22,091 nucleotides of DNA from WHSM01 sp050701635 (GCA_050701635.1 JBOGDF010000043.1:1-22091); one strand, 5' to 3'. Positions 14,161-22,079 are shown, numbered from the stretch's first letter. Notes: a model not told the origin generated them from the sequence alone. A program made the numbers and translations.

Positions 14161-14256
14161 ATGAACCGCACGTCACGCAGTGTCAGGTATGCGCCTATCC
14201 ACTGCCGTCGTGGCCGCGTTGGCGTACGAAGAGGGGACTTTCGGGAGCCGCCATGA
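14161..14256 (+). CDS. 31-codon leader ORF overlapping the FG-GAP start
   Basis: CAGGAGG at 14148-14153 precedes an ATG at 14161. The frame encodes MNRTSRSVRYAPIHC and on to REPP, ending at TGA 14254-14256. That stop overlaps the FG-GAP ATG at 14253 as ATGA, so ribosomes finishing here could restart on the FG-GAP gene. In a neighbouring frame from 14189 the same DNA reads MRLSTAVVAALA, a signal-peptide core. The ORF is therefore probably the frameshifted beginning of a lost secreted-protein gene, cut off at 14234 where the repeat unit begins. Whether the peptide itself has a role is unknown. Confidence 0.55.
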   Translation: MNRTSRSVRYAPIHCRRGRVGVRRGDFREPP

Positions 14257-14528
14257 TCGTGTGCAAACCGCTGATCGCCGCCGCGGCAGCGCTCGGGTTC
14301 CTGATCGCGCCGCAGGTCTCCGCGTCCGCCGCGTCGACGCCGGCCGCCGCCGACTGCACCAGCGCCGGGGATGCTGACTTCAACGGCGACGGCTTCGACG
14401 ACGCTGTCATCGCCGATCCCGCGGCCACCGTCAACGACCAGAACCGTGCCGGTCAGGTACACGTGCTCTACGGCGGCTCCGGCGGCCAGGTCGGCGAGGG
14501 CGGCGCCCGGGAAGTGCTGCGGCAGGGA
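14234..14528 (+). repeat. Source unit of the permuted inverted repeat
   Basis: This segment covers the FG-GAP ribosome site, start codon, signal peptide and part of the first repeats. Its two ends share GGGA (14234-14237 and 14525-14528). Parts 14234-14391 and 14483-14528 are copied in inverted and swapped order at 9846-10045; the part 14392-14482 is absent from that copy. Confidence 0.8.
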
Positions 14529-15779
14529 ATGCCCGGTGTGGGCGGCACAGTCGGAGCGGCCGACAACTTCGGCCTGACGCTGCTGGTTGGCCGGGTCAAC
14601 GAGGACGCCTGCGCCGATCTGGTAGTCGGGGTGCCACACGAAGACCTGCCATCCGCGCCGGACGCGGGTATTGTCCACGTGACCTTCGGGTCGCCATCCG
14701 GCCTGGGACACGAAGCGGATCCGATTGTGCTCAGCCAAGGCACGTCGTCGATCCCCGGCTCGGTCGAGTCGTACGACAGATTCGGCTCCTCGTTGGCGCT
14801 GGGACCTGACGGCGCCACGCTGGCGATCGGGGTGCCCGCCGAGGACATCGGCAGCCTGCAGGACGCCGGCCTGGTCAACCTGGTCTGGGTGAGCGGGAAT
14901 GCGCCGTCCCACGGGATCAGCATCTCCCAGAACACCGTCGGCGTACCCGGCAGCGCCGAGCCCGGCGACTACTTCGGCAGCTCGGTTGCGATCGGCAAGG
15001 TACGCGGTCAGGCGGGCCTGCCGGACCTGATCGCGGGCGCGCCGCGCGAGGCGATCGGCTCGCTGAACGAGGCCGGGGCGGTGACGGTGATCAACGACGT
15101 GGTGCCGGACAAGACCAGCTTCACCGCCGTCGCGATCACCCAGGACTCGTCCGGGGTGCCAGGGGCCGCCGAGGCGGGAGACAGCTTCGGCAGCTCGCTG
15201 GCGTACGGCACCAGCGGCAGCACGGCCCGGCTCGCGGTCGGTGCGGAGCGCGAGGACGTCGGCTCCATCATCGACGCGGGCGTGGTGCAGCTGTTCTCCT
15301 CGACCGGCACCAGCCTGAACCCCGGCGCCGCGATCAGTCAGAACACCGCAGGCATCATCGGCTCTGCCGAGAAGGCGGACCGATTCGGATTCGCGCTCGC
15401 GATGGCTTCACAATCCGTTACCGGCGGCGGCCTCCAGCTGATCGTCGGCATCCCGTACGAAGACGTCGGCAACCTCGGCGACGCCGGCGCGGTGCAGGTG
15501 CTCACCGTCACCAACCCAGCCGCCGACGCCGCGTACGACCAGAACAGCACCGGCGTCGCCGGCACCCCCGAGCCGAACGACCACTTCGGGTGGTCGGTCA
15601 CGGCGGCGGGCGGCACCAGCGAGGGCGCGATGCTGATCGGCGTACCACACGACGGCCAGAACACCACCGGCCTGGTCAACGTCATCCCCGTCGGCGGCGC
15701 CGGCAGGTTCTGGAAACCGGGCGTCGGCGGCATCGCCACCACCGGAGCCGTACTGTTCGGTTACACCTGCGCCGGCTGA
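14253..15779 (+). CDS. Secreted FG-GAP (integrin-alpha-like) propeller protein
   Basis: A 508-residue exported protein. The signal peptide is MIVCKPLIAAAAALGFLIAP with cleavage after SASA near residue 26. Residues 35-500 carry about seven FG-GAP blades. The first has the calcium-site pattern DFNGDGFDD; later ones repeat GVPGSAEPGDYFGSSVAIG, DLIAGAPREAIGS and AGAVTVI. Such propellers occur on bacterial surfaces and in secreted proteins, often in binding roles. GGGAG at 14243-14247 is its own weak ribosome site; the overlapping leader ORF at 14161 offers coupling from P4. The ATG region is duplicated, inverted and permuted at 9846-10045, showing that this 5' region has been rearranged. The protein itself looks intact. 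Confidence 0.9.
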   Translation: MIVCKPLIAAAAALGFLIAPQVSASAASTPAAADCTSAGDADFNGDGFDDAVIADPAATVNDQNRAGQVHVLYGGSGGQVGEGGAREVLRQGMPGVGGTVGAADNFGLTLLVGRVNEDACADLVVGVPHEDLPSAPDAGIVHVTFGSPSGLGHEADPIVLSQGTSSIPGSVESYDRFGSSLALGPDGATLAIGVPAEDIGSLQDAGLVNLVWVSGNAPSHGISISQNTVGVPGSAEPGDYFGSSVAIGKVRGQAGLPDLIAGAPREAIGSLNEAGAVTVINDVVPDKTSFTAVAITQDSSGVPGAAEAGDSFGSSLAYGTSGSTARLAVGAEREDVGSIIDAGVVQLFSSTGTSLNPGAAISQNTAGIIGSAEKADRFGFALAMASQSVTGGGLQLIVGIPYEDVGNLGDAGAVQVLTVTNPAADAAYDQNSTGVAGTPEPNDHFGWSVTAAGGTSEGAMLIGVPHDGQNTTGLVNVIPVGGAGRFWKPGVGGIATTGAVLFGYTCAG

Positions 15780-15821
15780 TCGAGGACCTGGCGGGAAGCG
15801 CGGTGGCTAGTCTCCAGCGTT

Positions 15822-17040
15822 ATGGAGCCCGGGGAGCTGTTCACCGCCGACCTGGACGGTAGGCCGGCGGCGTTCACCGAGATCGTCGGCGACGGCCTGG
15901 ACCGGGACTATTCGCGCCGGTACCGGGACCTCGTCGCGGTGCTGCGGACCGGAACGCCGGGCGACCGCTTCCTGGCCTGCCTGATGCTCGCCTCGTGGGG
16001 CGTGCCGGAAGGGTTGCGTACGGTCATCGAGTGGGCCGGGGAACCTGACGCGGGTGCCGTGGGCCGCTTTCGACGAGCTGGCCGACACCCTGAGCACGAA
16101 CGCGTGGCTGGATCAGACCGCGGAGCTGCGCCGGTTGCGGGTACAGATGGCACGTGCCCTGCTCGGCATCTACCACCGGGTCGAATTCGGGCGGCGCCTC
16201 GCCGACGCCCTCGACCTGCCGCTGATCGCGGCGACCGGCGCGGAGATCGCCGCCGCGGTGGAGCGCGGCACGGTCGGCGCCGCGAGCGGTCCGGGCGCCG
16301 GCTTCGACCTCGACACGCAGGTCGCGTTCCTGCTCGGTCCGCTCGCCCTCGCGGACGACCGGCACGCCGCGGACGCCGCCACCGCGCTGCTCGCGGTGAC
16401 CGGCACGCGTACCCGGCGTGAGGTGGCGTACGCCCTGGGGCAGGGCACGTACCTGCACACCCGGCGCGCCCTCACCCAGCTGCTCGACGCAACCGAAACG
16501 CAGGTACGCGAGGATGCCAGGCGCGCATTGCGGCGACACCGGCACCGACCCCGCCTGACGCTCGACGCCGGTGAGCTGCTCGCGCGCGGTGACGAGCTCC
16601 TGGGCACCGACCCGCCCGGCACGGTCCATCTGACCGGTGTGCGGCCGGTCCTCGCGGCGCTCGCCGGCTGCCCTACGCTGGCCCGGATCCCCGTACTGGA
16701 CCTGCACGACAACCACCTCGGCGACGACGCGGTGGCGGTCCTGCTCGCGTCGCCGTACCTGCGTGGCGTCCGGTACCTCGGCCTGATCGGTAACGACCTG
16801 ACCGACGCCACCCCGCACGCACTGTGCGCCGCGGACCTGCCCGCTCTGGCGATGGTGAGCCTGCCCGCCAGGACCGTACGCAATCCCGTCGAGCAGCTCG
16901 AAGAGGACTGGACCGGCGCGATCCTCGACGTCAGGCTCCCGCCGTTCGGCGAAGAGCTGGAATCCCGCTCCGGCTACCAACCGTGGCTCCACGCACCGTC
17001 GTCGGTGCCCAACTGGCCGTCCACCACCGCCCTGCTGTAG
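15822..17040 (+). pseudogene. HEAT/LRR-like repeat protein with a frameshift
   Basis: The first frame (ATG at 15822) encodes MEPGELFTADLDGRPAAFTE, FLACLMLASWGVPEGLRTVI and EWAGEPDAG. After a shift near 16046-16054 a second frame continues PWAAFDELADTLSTNAW to the TAG at 17038-17040. Joined, they give about 405 residues. The middle is helical HEAT-like (ALLGIYHRVEFGRRLADAL, TRREVAYALGQGTYLHTRRA). The end has leucine-rich-repeat-like strands (IPVLDLHDNHLGDDAVAVLL, VRYLGLIGNDLTDATPHAL). I know actinobacterial cytosolic proteins of this build, with unknown function. No ribosome site precedes 15822. A sequencing indel in the GC-rich tract would restore one intact gene. A GTG at 16054 could alternatively start a shorter 328-residue protein. 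Confidence 0.7.
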
Positions 17041-17480
17041 CTAACCCGTCGCGTAACCCAGGCCAGGAGTGCGGCGGGTGCGAATACGCCGTACTCCAGC
17101 TGGACCGCGACGGTCTCACGGGACGAACGCGGCGGATTGGCCAGTCCCAGGGCGGGAGGATGCTCCCGTCGGAGCCCATGGTGATTGCCGCGAACAGCCA
17201 CACGGAGGGCACGAGCCAGGCGAGGCGGCCGCCGATGAACTGGGCGCTGAGGAGCGCGAGGCCGAGCAGTCCGATGAGGTTGCGGTTCGCCGCGATGGTG
17301 GTGAATGGGCCGGTCAGTTGGCTGGCGAGGGCGGTGACACCGTGGCCGGCGGGGAGGGCGAGTACGCCGATCTGGGTAAGCCTCCAACGGGGTAGCGCTC
17401 TTGCCGCGGTGAGGTCCAGGTCGTGCAGCGGCGATCGGAGCGACAGGCGGGTCAGGCAAGCGGACACCAGGCGCGCAGTT
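16974..17480 (-). pseudogene. Membrane-protein fragment with a frameshift
   Basis: From about 17480 leftward one frame reads LTRLSLRSPLHDLDLTAARA, LPRWRLTQIGVLALPAGHG, NLIGLLGLALLSAQFIGG and LAWLVPSVWLFAAITMG, with at least two hydrophobic spans. Near 17130 the sense continues in another frame (SRETVAVQLEYGVFAPAALLAWVTRR). It resembles permease-like actinobacterial membrane proteins, but I cannot name the family. The start is missing where the transposase remnant begins, and the 3' end overlaps the convergent HEAT/LRR gene. It is most likely broken by the transposon event plus a frameshift. Confidence 0.55.
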
Positions 17481-17558
17481 TGGCGCACGAGGAGTACGCC
17501 TTGCCGCCGAGCACACGCCCGTCGCTGACGTGGTGAATCTTGGTGCTCAGCCCGCCTG
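17452..17558 (-). mobile_element. IS5-type transposase remnant with internal deletion
   Basis: The minus strand encodes GGLSTKIHHVSDG, which matches the GGLTTKIH..DG segment around a catalytic Asp of IS5-type DDE transposases. It then jumps directly to RVLGGKAYSSCAKLRAW, which matches the VLGDKAYSSRA segment that normally lies some 40 residues further on. A TGA follows at 17452-17454. The remnant sits exactly between the end of the DHFR-like gene and the broken start of the membrane-protein gene. No terminal repeats are visible. Confidence 0.6.
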
Positions 17559-18144
17559 GTTCGGCCGGCCGGCGGCGTACTGCAGGACCACGTTGTGCGA
17601 GCCGTCGAACGTACGGGTGCCGAGCAGCCGCAGCCCGCCGGGCGGTAGGGCGGTGAAGGCGGGCGTGCCGCCGCCCACGATCCCGGCACCGACGATCAGG
17701 TGCAGCTCGTCGACCAGGCCGGCGGCGAGCAGGTCGTTCCAGAGCACGTGGCTGGCGAAGACCACCAGGTCCCGGGTGGCTTCGCGTTTACCTCGTCGAT
17801 CCGCTTGTGGGCGTCGGCGCGGCGTACCACCTCGGCGGTTCCCTGCCACGGACCCTCCGGCGCGTCCGGCAGCGAGTCGGAGACGACCAGCTTCGGGATC
17901 GCGTTCAGCAGCCGCGAGACTTCGCGCTCGGCGGGCACGGCGTCAGGGTTGTCCGCGATCGCCGGCCAGTAGCTCTGCAGACCCAGATAGGACGTCGCTC
18001 CGACCACCATGGTCTCCGCGGCGCGGAGCCGTTCGGCGTTGTACGGGTCGAACATGTGGTCGAAGGGAAGCGCCATGACGTTGCCGTCGGGGCCTTCGAA
18101 ACCCCATCCAGCGACACCATGTTGGTGACGATCAGTTTGCCCAT
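17547..18144 (-). pseudogene. DHFR/RibD-C-family reductase with two frameshifts
   Basis: Three frames together give a full protein of about 198 residues: MGKLIVTNMVSLDGV from 18144; then, after a one-base loss near 18107, FEGPDGNVMALPFDHMFDPY, AERLRAAETMVVGATSYLG and VVSDSLPDAPEGPW; then, after a second loss near 17786-17791, KREATRDLVVFASHVLWNDL and VDELHLIVGAGIVGGGTPAF to FDGSHNVVLQYAAG. This is the dihydrofolate-reductase-like family (RibD C-terminal fold) common in actinomycetes, presumably NADPH-dependent, with unknown substrate. Its last codons run into the transposase remnant, so the C-terminus may be altered. Two indels in one small gene mean it is either dead or badly sequenced. Confidence 0.75.
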
Positions 18145-18222
18145 GGCTGGTTCTTCGTTCCCGTGCGGGCCGGTTTGGGGTTAAGACTGGCGACCCGCGC
18201 CGGGCGGGGACAGATGTCGATG

Positions 18223-19389
18223 TCACCGCTCGCTGATGACGTTGGTCATGGGTGGTGCGGCCGGGATCTCGACCACCAGGCGGAACCCGTCGTCGCCGGC
18301 AAGCCCCGCCGCCACGAACCCGCCGAGCGCTTCCGCCCGCGCCGTCAGTCCATCCAGGCCGCTGCCCTGGCCAGCCTGGCCGGCTGTCGGTGGCGCCACT
18401 CCGTCATTGACGATCTCCAGGCGTACCCGGTGCCCGCGAGTTCGTACGATGATCCGGCAGGTTTCCGCGTCGCTGTGCCGTAGCACGTTCGCCACCCCCT
18501 CGCGGAGCGCCCAACCGAGCATCGCGTCGACCACCGGTGGCAGATCGGTGACCTGCTCGTCGATGCTCGGGACGACCCCGGCGGCGCGCAACAACGTGAC
18601 GGCGCTGTCGGACTCTCCGCGTAGCGATACCGCGTGGGTGTCGTACGTGACCGCGCGCATCCCCTGCAAGGTGTCCCGCGCCAGCCTGGACAGGTCTGCG
18701 ACCTCGGCCCGTGCGGCCCGCGGATCGGTCGGCAGCAACCGCAGCGCCAGATCTCCTTTGAGCGATACCGCGGTCAGGCTCTGGCCGAGCAGGTCGTGGA
18801 GATTCCGGGACAGCCGCAGCCGTTCCCGTCTGACCGCGAGCTCCGCCAGCTCGGCACGGTTCGCTTCCAGTTCGTCCAGCGCGTACACCAGTCGGGTCGC
18901 TCCGAACAGGATCAGTGCGGGCACCGGGAGGATCAGGCCGGCCACCACTGACCGGCCCACCGCGAGGGCGGTATCGGGTGCAAACACCACCAGGTGCCAG
19001 CTTGCCGCGAACCCGGCTAGCGCACCGAACACCGCGATCCGCACCCGCCCGCGCAGCAGCATCAGACTGGACGCCATCGCGAACCAGCTCGCTTCCACCC
19101 AGCTCGGCGCCCACCACGGATGCGGGACGTACGCCAGGGCCAGCACCCCCGCGTACGTCGCCGGCCAGCCGTACGGTCGGTCCAGCCGGACGGCGGCAAG
19201 GCTGTGCCACAGCTGGAGCAGTACCAGGGCAACCCCGGCGCCGAGCACCGGGACGGGACTGCCCAGCGGCGGAGCGAGTGGCGTACCGAAGGCCGTGTAC
19301 CACACCGGCGCGCCGATCATCATGGGGTGCAGCGCGGCCAGCAACCAACGGGCCCGGTACGCGGTGAACAGCGGTGCCCCGGCGGTCAT
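18223..19389 (-). CDS. NarL/DesK-type sensor histidine kinase (apparently intact)
   Basis: A 388-residue kinase. Residues 1-185 hold about six membrane spans (GAGVALVLLQLWHSLAA, WFAMASSLMLLRG, VVAGLILPVPALILFG). A dimerisation/phospho-acceptor segment follows with H198 in RNLHDLLGQSLT. The ATPase domain has the N box LREGVANVLRHS with its Glu and Asn, EIVNDGV, and the G box GSGLDGLTARAEALGG. It would phosphorylate the response regulator encoded at 20994-20380. The ATG at 19389 overlaps the stop of the kinase-like gene upstream (ATGA), so translation is probably coupled. It is the last gene of the leftward cluster. The signal is unknown. Confidence 0.88.
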   Translation of the reverse strand: MTAGAPLFTAYRARWLLAALHPMMIGAPVWYTAFGTPLAPPLGSPVPVLGAGVALVLLQLWHSLAAVRLDRPYGWPATYAGVLALAYVPHPWWAPSWVEASWFAMASSLMLLRGRVRIAVFGALAGFAASWHLVVFAPDTALAVGRSVVAGLILPVPALILFGATRLVYALDELEANRAELAELAVRRERLRLSRNLHDLLGQSLTAVSLKGDLALRLLPTDPRAARAEVADLSRLARDTLQGMRAVTYDTHAVSLRGESDSAVTLLRAAGVVPSIDEQVTDLPPVVDAMLGWALREGVANVLRHSDAETCRIIVRTRGHRVRLEIVNDGVAPPTAGQAGQGSGLDGLTARAEALGGFVAAGLAGDDGFRLVVEIPAAPPMTNVISER

Positions 19390-20372
19390 TCGGCGATCAC
19401 CTGCCGCAGGCCGGCCGCGCTCTCGGAGCGCACCTCGACCCGCACGGCACCCTGGTCCAGCCGGACGATGAGCGCGCAGTGTCGCGTCGACCGGTCCTGG
19501 AGCAGCCGGGCCAGCTCGGCGCGGAGCGTTTCGCGCAGCGAAGCCGGCGCGGTTGCCGGAAGGCTCTCGGTGAGAAGCTCGAGCCGCGCGGAGCATCCTG
19601 CCGTGCGCAGCAGGCCGACTCCGGCGGCCAACTCGTCAGCCAGCGTCGACCGCTGCACCCGGCGGATCGCGTCCCGACCGCATGACAGGGCCTCACGCGC
19701 GGCGCGGGTCACCGCGAGCAGCTCCGCCTCGGCCTGGGAAGGGGCATCGCCGATCCGGACCTCGGCAGCCGTCGCCGTCGCGGCCACGGTCTCCAGCGTG
19801 GAGCCCAGCGAATCGCTCAGCTCATGGTCGATCCGCAGCCGCTCCCGCCACACCGCCTCCTCAGCGAGCGTTGCCCGGCTGGCGGCCAACTCACGCAGCG
19901 TCGCGATCAGCCAGACCGGGACGCTGAGCAGGACACCGAACACCCCCACCACGATCACGAAGTTCGAAGCAAACGCGGGCACGTCGAAGATCCACACACA
20001 CCACACCAGCTGCGCCGCGACCAGTAGCCCGAACAACGGCACCGACCACCGCGGGTGCAGCACCAGCAGTATCGAGACGCCGAGCGGGAAGAATGCGCCC
20101 AGCCAGTGCACGCCGATCACGGGTAGCACGCCCACTATCACCGAGGCCATCGCCACCACGGTCCACACCACCGCACGCGGTCGCCGCCCGCGCGCGGCGT
20201 GATGGATGTGCCACAAGTGCAGCGGAAGGTACGCCGCGGTCGCCAACCCGGCCAGCGTCGCGTGCTCCGGCACGAACTGCGTCACCCGCGCCAGTGCGGA
20301 TCCGACGATCAGCACGGTCGCGGCCTGCACGCCCCAGGTCGCCACCGTGAACCGCCGGTCGTCCGCACTCAT
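19386..20372 (-). CDS. Kinase-like membrane protein lacking the phospho-acceptor histidine
   Basis: A 328-residue protein with about five N-terminal membrane spans (VVWTVVAMASVIVGVLPVIG, FVIVVGVFGVLLSVPVWLI) and the coiled region typical of this kinase family. In the canonical motif E-R-L-R-I-x-x-x-L-H-D the histidine is replaced: here ERLRIDHELSDSLGS, with S186 at that site and H183 one turn earlier. The C-terminus (VRVEVRSESAAGLRQVIAE) stops where an ATPase G box should be, and no N box is seen. It probably cannot autophosphorylate and may act as a receptor or partner for the intact kinase, which it overlaps by four bases. It starts about 15 bases after the response regulator. The degeneration could also be simple decay. 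Confidence 0.75.
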   Translation of the reverse strand: MSADDRRFTVATWGVQAATVLIVGSALARVTQFVPEHATLAGLATAAYLPLHLWHIHHAARGRRPRAVVWTVVAMASVIVGVLPVIGVHWLGAFFPLGVSILLVLHPRWSVPLFGLLVAAQLVWCVWIFDVPAFASNFVIVVGVFGVLLSVPVWLIATLRELAASRATLAEEAVWRERLRIDHELSDSLGSTLETVAATATAAEVRIGDAPSQAEAELLAVTRAAREALSCGRDAIRRVQRSTLADELAAGVGLLRTAGCSARLELLTESLPATAPASLRETLRAELARLLQDRSTRHCALIVRLDQGAVRVEVRSESAAGLRQVIAE

Positions 20373-20379
20373 CGCGATC

Positions 20380-20994
20380 TCACCGCTCAGAGCCAGCCGG
20401 CGTCGCGGGCGATCCGGATCGCGTGGATCCGGTTGCGGGCGCGCCCACCTTGGCGATCGCGTTCGACAGGTAATTGCGTACGGTCGCGGGGGACAGGTGC
20501 AGCGTCGTGGCGATCTCCCCGGTGGACAGGCCGGAGTCAGCGGCCCGCACGACGTCTGTCTCGCGCCGGGTCAGTGGGGTGGTGCCGGTCTCCAGCGCCG
20601 CGGCGACCAGTTCGGGATCGATGACGCGTTCGCCGCGGGCGACCCGCCGTACCCCGCCGATCAGGCTGGTGGCCGGCTTGTCCTTGACGATGAACCCGAG
20701 CGCGTGTGCCTGGAGTGCGCGCAGCAGGTGGCCGGGTTGGCTCAGCCCGGTGAGGATCAGCGTCCGGCAGTCGGGCACCTGCTCCCGCAGCTGTTCGGCG
20801 ACGGTGAGTCCGTCCATGCCGGGCATGTCGATGTCGAGCACGGCGACGTCCGGGTGGGTACGCCGCGCGGCGTCGACCACCTGGTCGCCGCGGACGAGTT
20901 CGGCCACCACCTCGATGTCGTCCTCCAGGGACAGCAGCGCCACCAGCGCGCTGCGGATCATGTGCATGTCCTCGGCGATCAGTACCCGGATCAC
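20380..20994 (-). CDS. NarL/DesR-type response regulator with altered C-terminus
   Basis: A 204-residue regulator with a receiver domain (acidic E8-D9, phospho-acceptor D54 in AVLDIDMPGMDG, LTGLS, FIVKD) and a LuxR-type HTH (TPLTRRETDVVRAADSGLS, EIATTLHLSPATVRNYLS). The family normally ends KVGARNRIHAIRIARDAGWL. Here the frame shifts after KVGA near 20440 and reads PATGSTRSGSPATPAG instead; the expected ending is present in another frame up to a TGA at 20387-20389. A one-base error would restore it. The start is a GTG at 20994 overlapping the stop of the upstream kinase remnant (GTGA). DNA-binding helices are complete, so the protein may still function. Confidence 0.83.
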   Translation of the reverse strand: MIRVLIAEDMHMIRSALVALLSLEDDIEVVAELVRGDQVVDAARRTHPDVAVLDIDMPGMDGLTVAEQLREQVPDCRTLILTGLSQPGHLLRALQAHALGFIVKDKPATSLIGGVRRVARGERVIDPELVAAALETGTTPLTRRETDVVRAADSGLSTGEIATTLHLSPATVRNYLSNAIAKVGAPATGSTRSGSPATPAGSER

Positions 20995-21420
20995 GTGACC
21001 TCCTGCGGGGCGGCGGGCACCTCGACGGTGAGCCGGAACCGCCTACGGTGGTGCTCCCGGCGTACGTGTCCGGCGAGTTCGCCGGCGCGTGCGGCGAGGC
21101 CGGTCAGGCCGCTGCCGGTCGACGGGTCAGATCGGCCCGGTGTGGTGACGCCGTCGTTGACGACCTCCAGCCGCAGCCGCCCGGTGTCGGCGCGGCCGGT
21201 CACCCAGCAGCGCTGGGCGTGGCTGTGCCGCAGGATGTTGGTGGTGGCTCCGCGTACCGCCCAGGCGAACAGCGCGTTCACCGGGCCGGCGAGGGTCGGC
21301 AGCTCCAGCCGGGTGTGGACCTCCACGCCGCCAGCCTCCAGCAGCGCGACCGCGCCGTCCAGCTCGGTATCCAGCGCGACGTCGTGCGCGGCGCGGGCCG
21401 GGAACGAATGGTCCAGGTCT
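20991..21420 (-). pseudogene. Histidine-kinase ATPase-domain remnant
   Basis: The frame encodes ALDTELDGAVALLEAGGVEV, the N box as FAWAVRGATTNILRHS, EVVNDGV, and GSGLTGLAARAGELAG with a normal kinase ending. No phospho-acceptor domain precedes it: upstream of about 21420 the sequence loses all kinase resemblance. The N box Glu is Gly here (VRGATTN where relatives have VREATTN). It is therefore a truncated kinase gene, once the first gene of the cluster, still joined to the response regulator by a GTGA overlap. Confidence 0.65.
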
Positions 21421-22079
21421 CCGATCGCGGCCACCACCGGCAGCGCCGCGGACGCGGTGACCGGTACGGCGAGGAACCACGAGGCACGGCGTACCGCCCA
21501 GAGCGGGAAGCCGGCCCGGGGAGCGGCCAGGACGTTCACGACGGCTCCCCTGGGTGCGCGGCGGTCAGCGGCGAGTGGAACCAGACATGACGGCGGACCC
21601 GGGCGCGTGCGACCGCGATCTTCTTCACCCGCGCTGGGCGACCTCATCCAGGGTCCGCCACACCGTCGGTGGCGTTCCCAGACTGCCGCCAGTACGAGGA
21701 CAGTTGCCCAGGCCGCGGTCGCACGACGAACTCGGAGAGGCGTACCACCGGAATCTGTGGGAGGGCGACGTGAGCCGGCTTGGACCAGCACGACCACAAT
21801 GGGGATCGCCACCGCGACCGCAGCCGCATCGGGTCAGGGGCTGCGAGAGCGACGCGACCGCGGCATACAGGACAATGCCTATTAAGCGGCGGCTCGTTCC
21901 CTGTGTTCGTCTAACCAGCGATGGGCCACACGCACGTGTCCCGCAAACGATTGGCTTCGCCCTCGCCGAGGTTGTCCCGGATCTCGTGGAAGTTGAGGTG
22001 GCGGTCCCCCACCTGAAGCCTGCCTGGTGGTAGGTCTCGGGTGAACCGCCAAGAACACCACGAGAGATAGGGGACCGCC
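21421..22079. other. Unassigned stretch with possible gene debris
   Basis: No frame gives a protein I recognise. On the minus strand about 22040-21899 encodes DRHLNFHEIRDNLGEGEA and DTCVWPIAG before a stop; it looks coding but has no start and no recognised family. A 10-bp inverted repeat, GGCGGTCCCC at 22000-22009 and GGGGACCGCC at 22070-22079, lies just before a possible start codon at 22080. The stretch 21421-21890 is probably decayed sequence from the kinase gene or its neighbour. Confidence 0.35.

Noticed and set aside
14180..14377. 65-codon frame starting with a signal-peptide-like sequence
   Set aside because: After MRLSTAVVAALA it runs out of frame through the FG-GAP signal peptide region; only its first part is informative as a remnant.
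18223..19596. Longer version of the sensor kinase starting at 19596
   Set aside because: The added 69 residues are Arg/Ala/Pro-rich shadow of the upstream overlapping gene; the ATG at 19389 with the ATGA overlap fits the family start.
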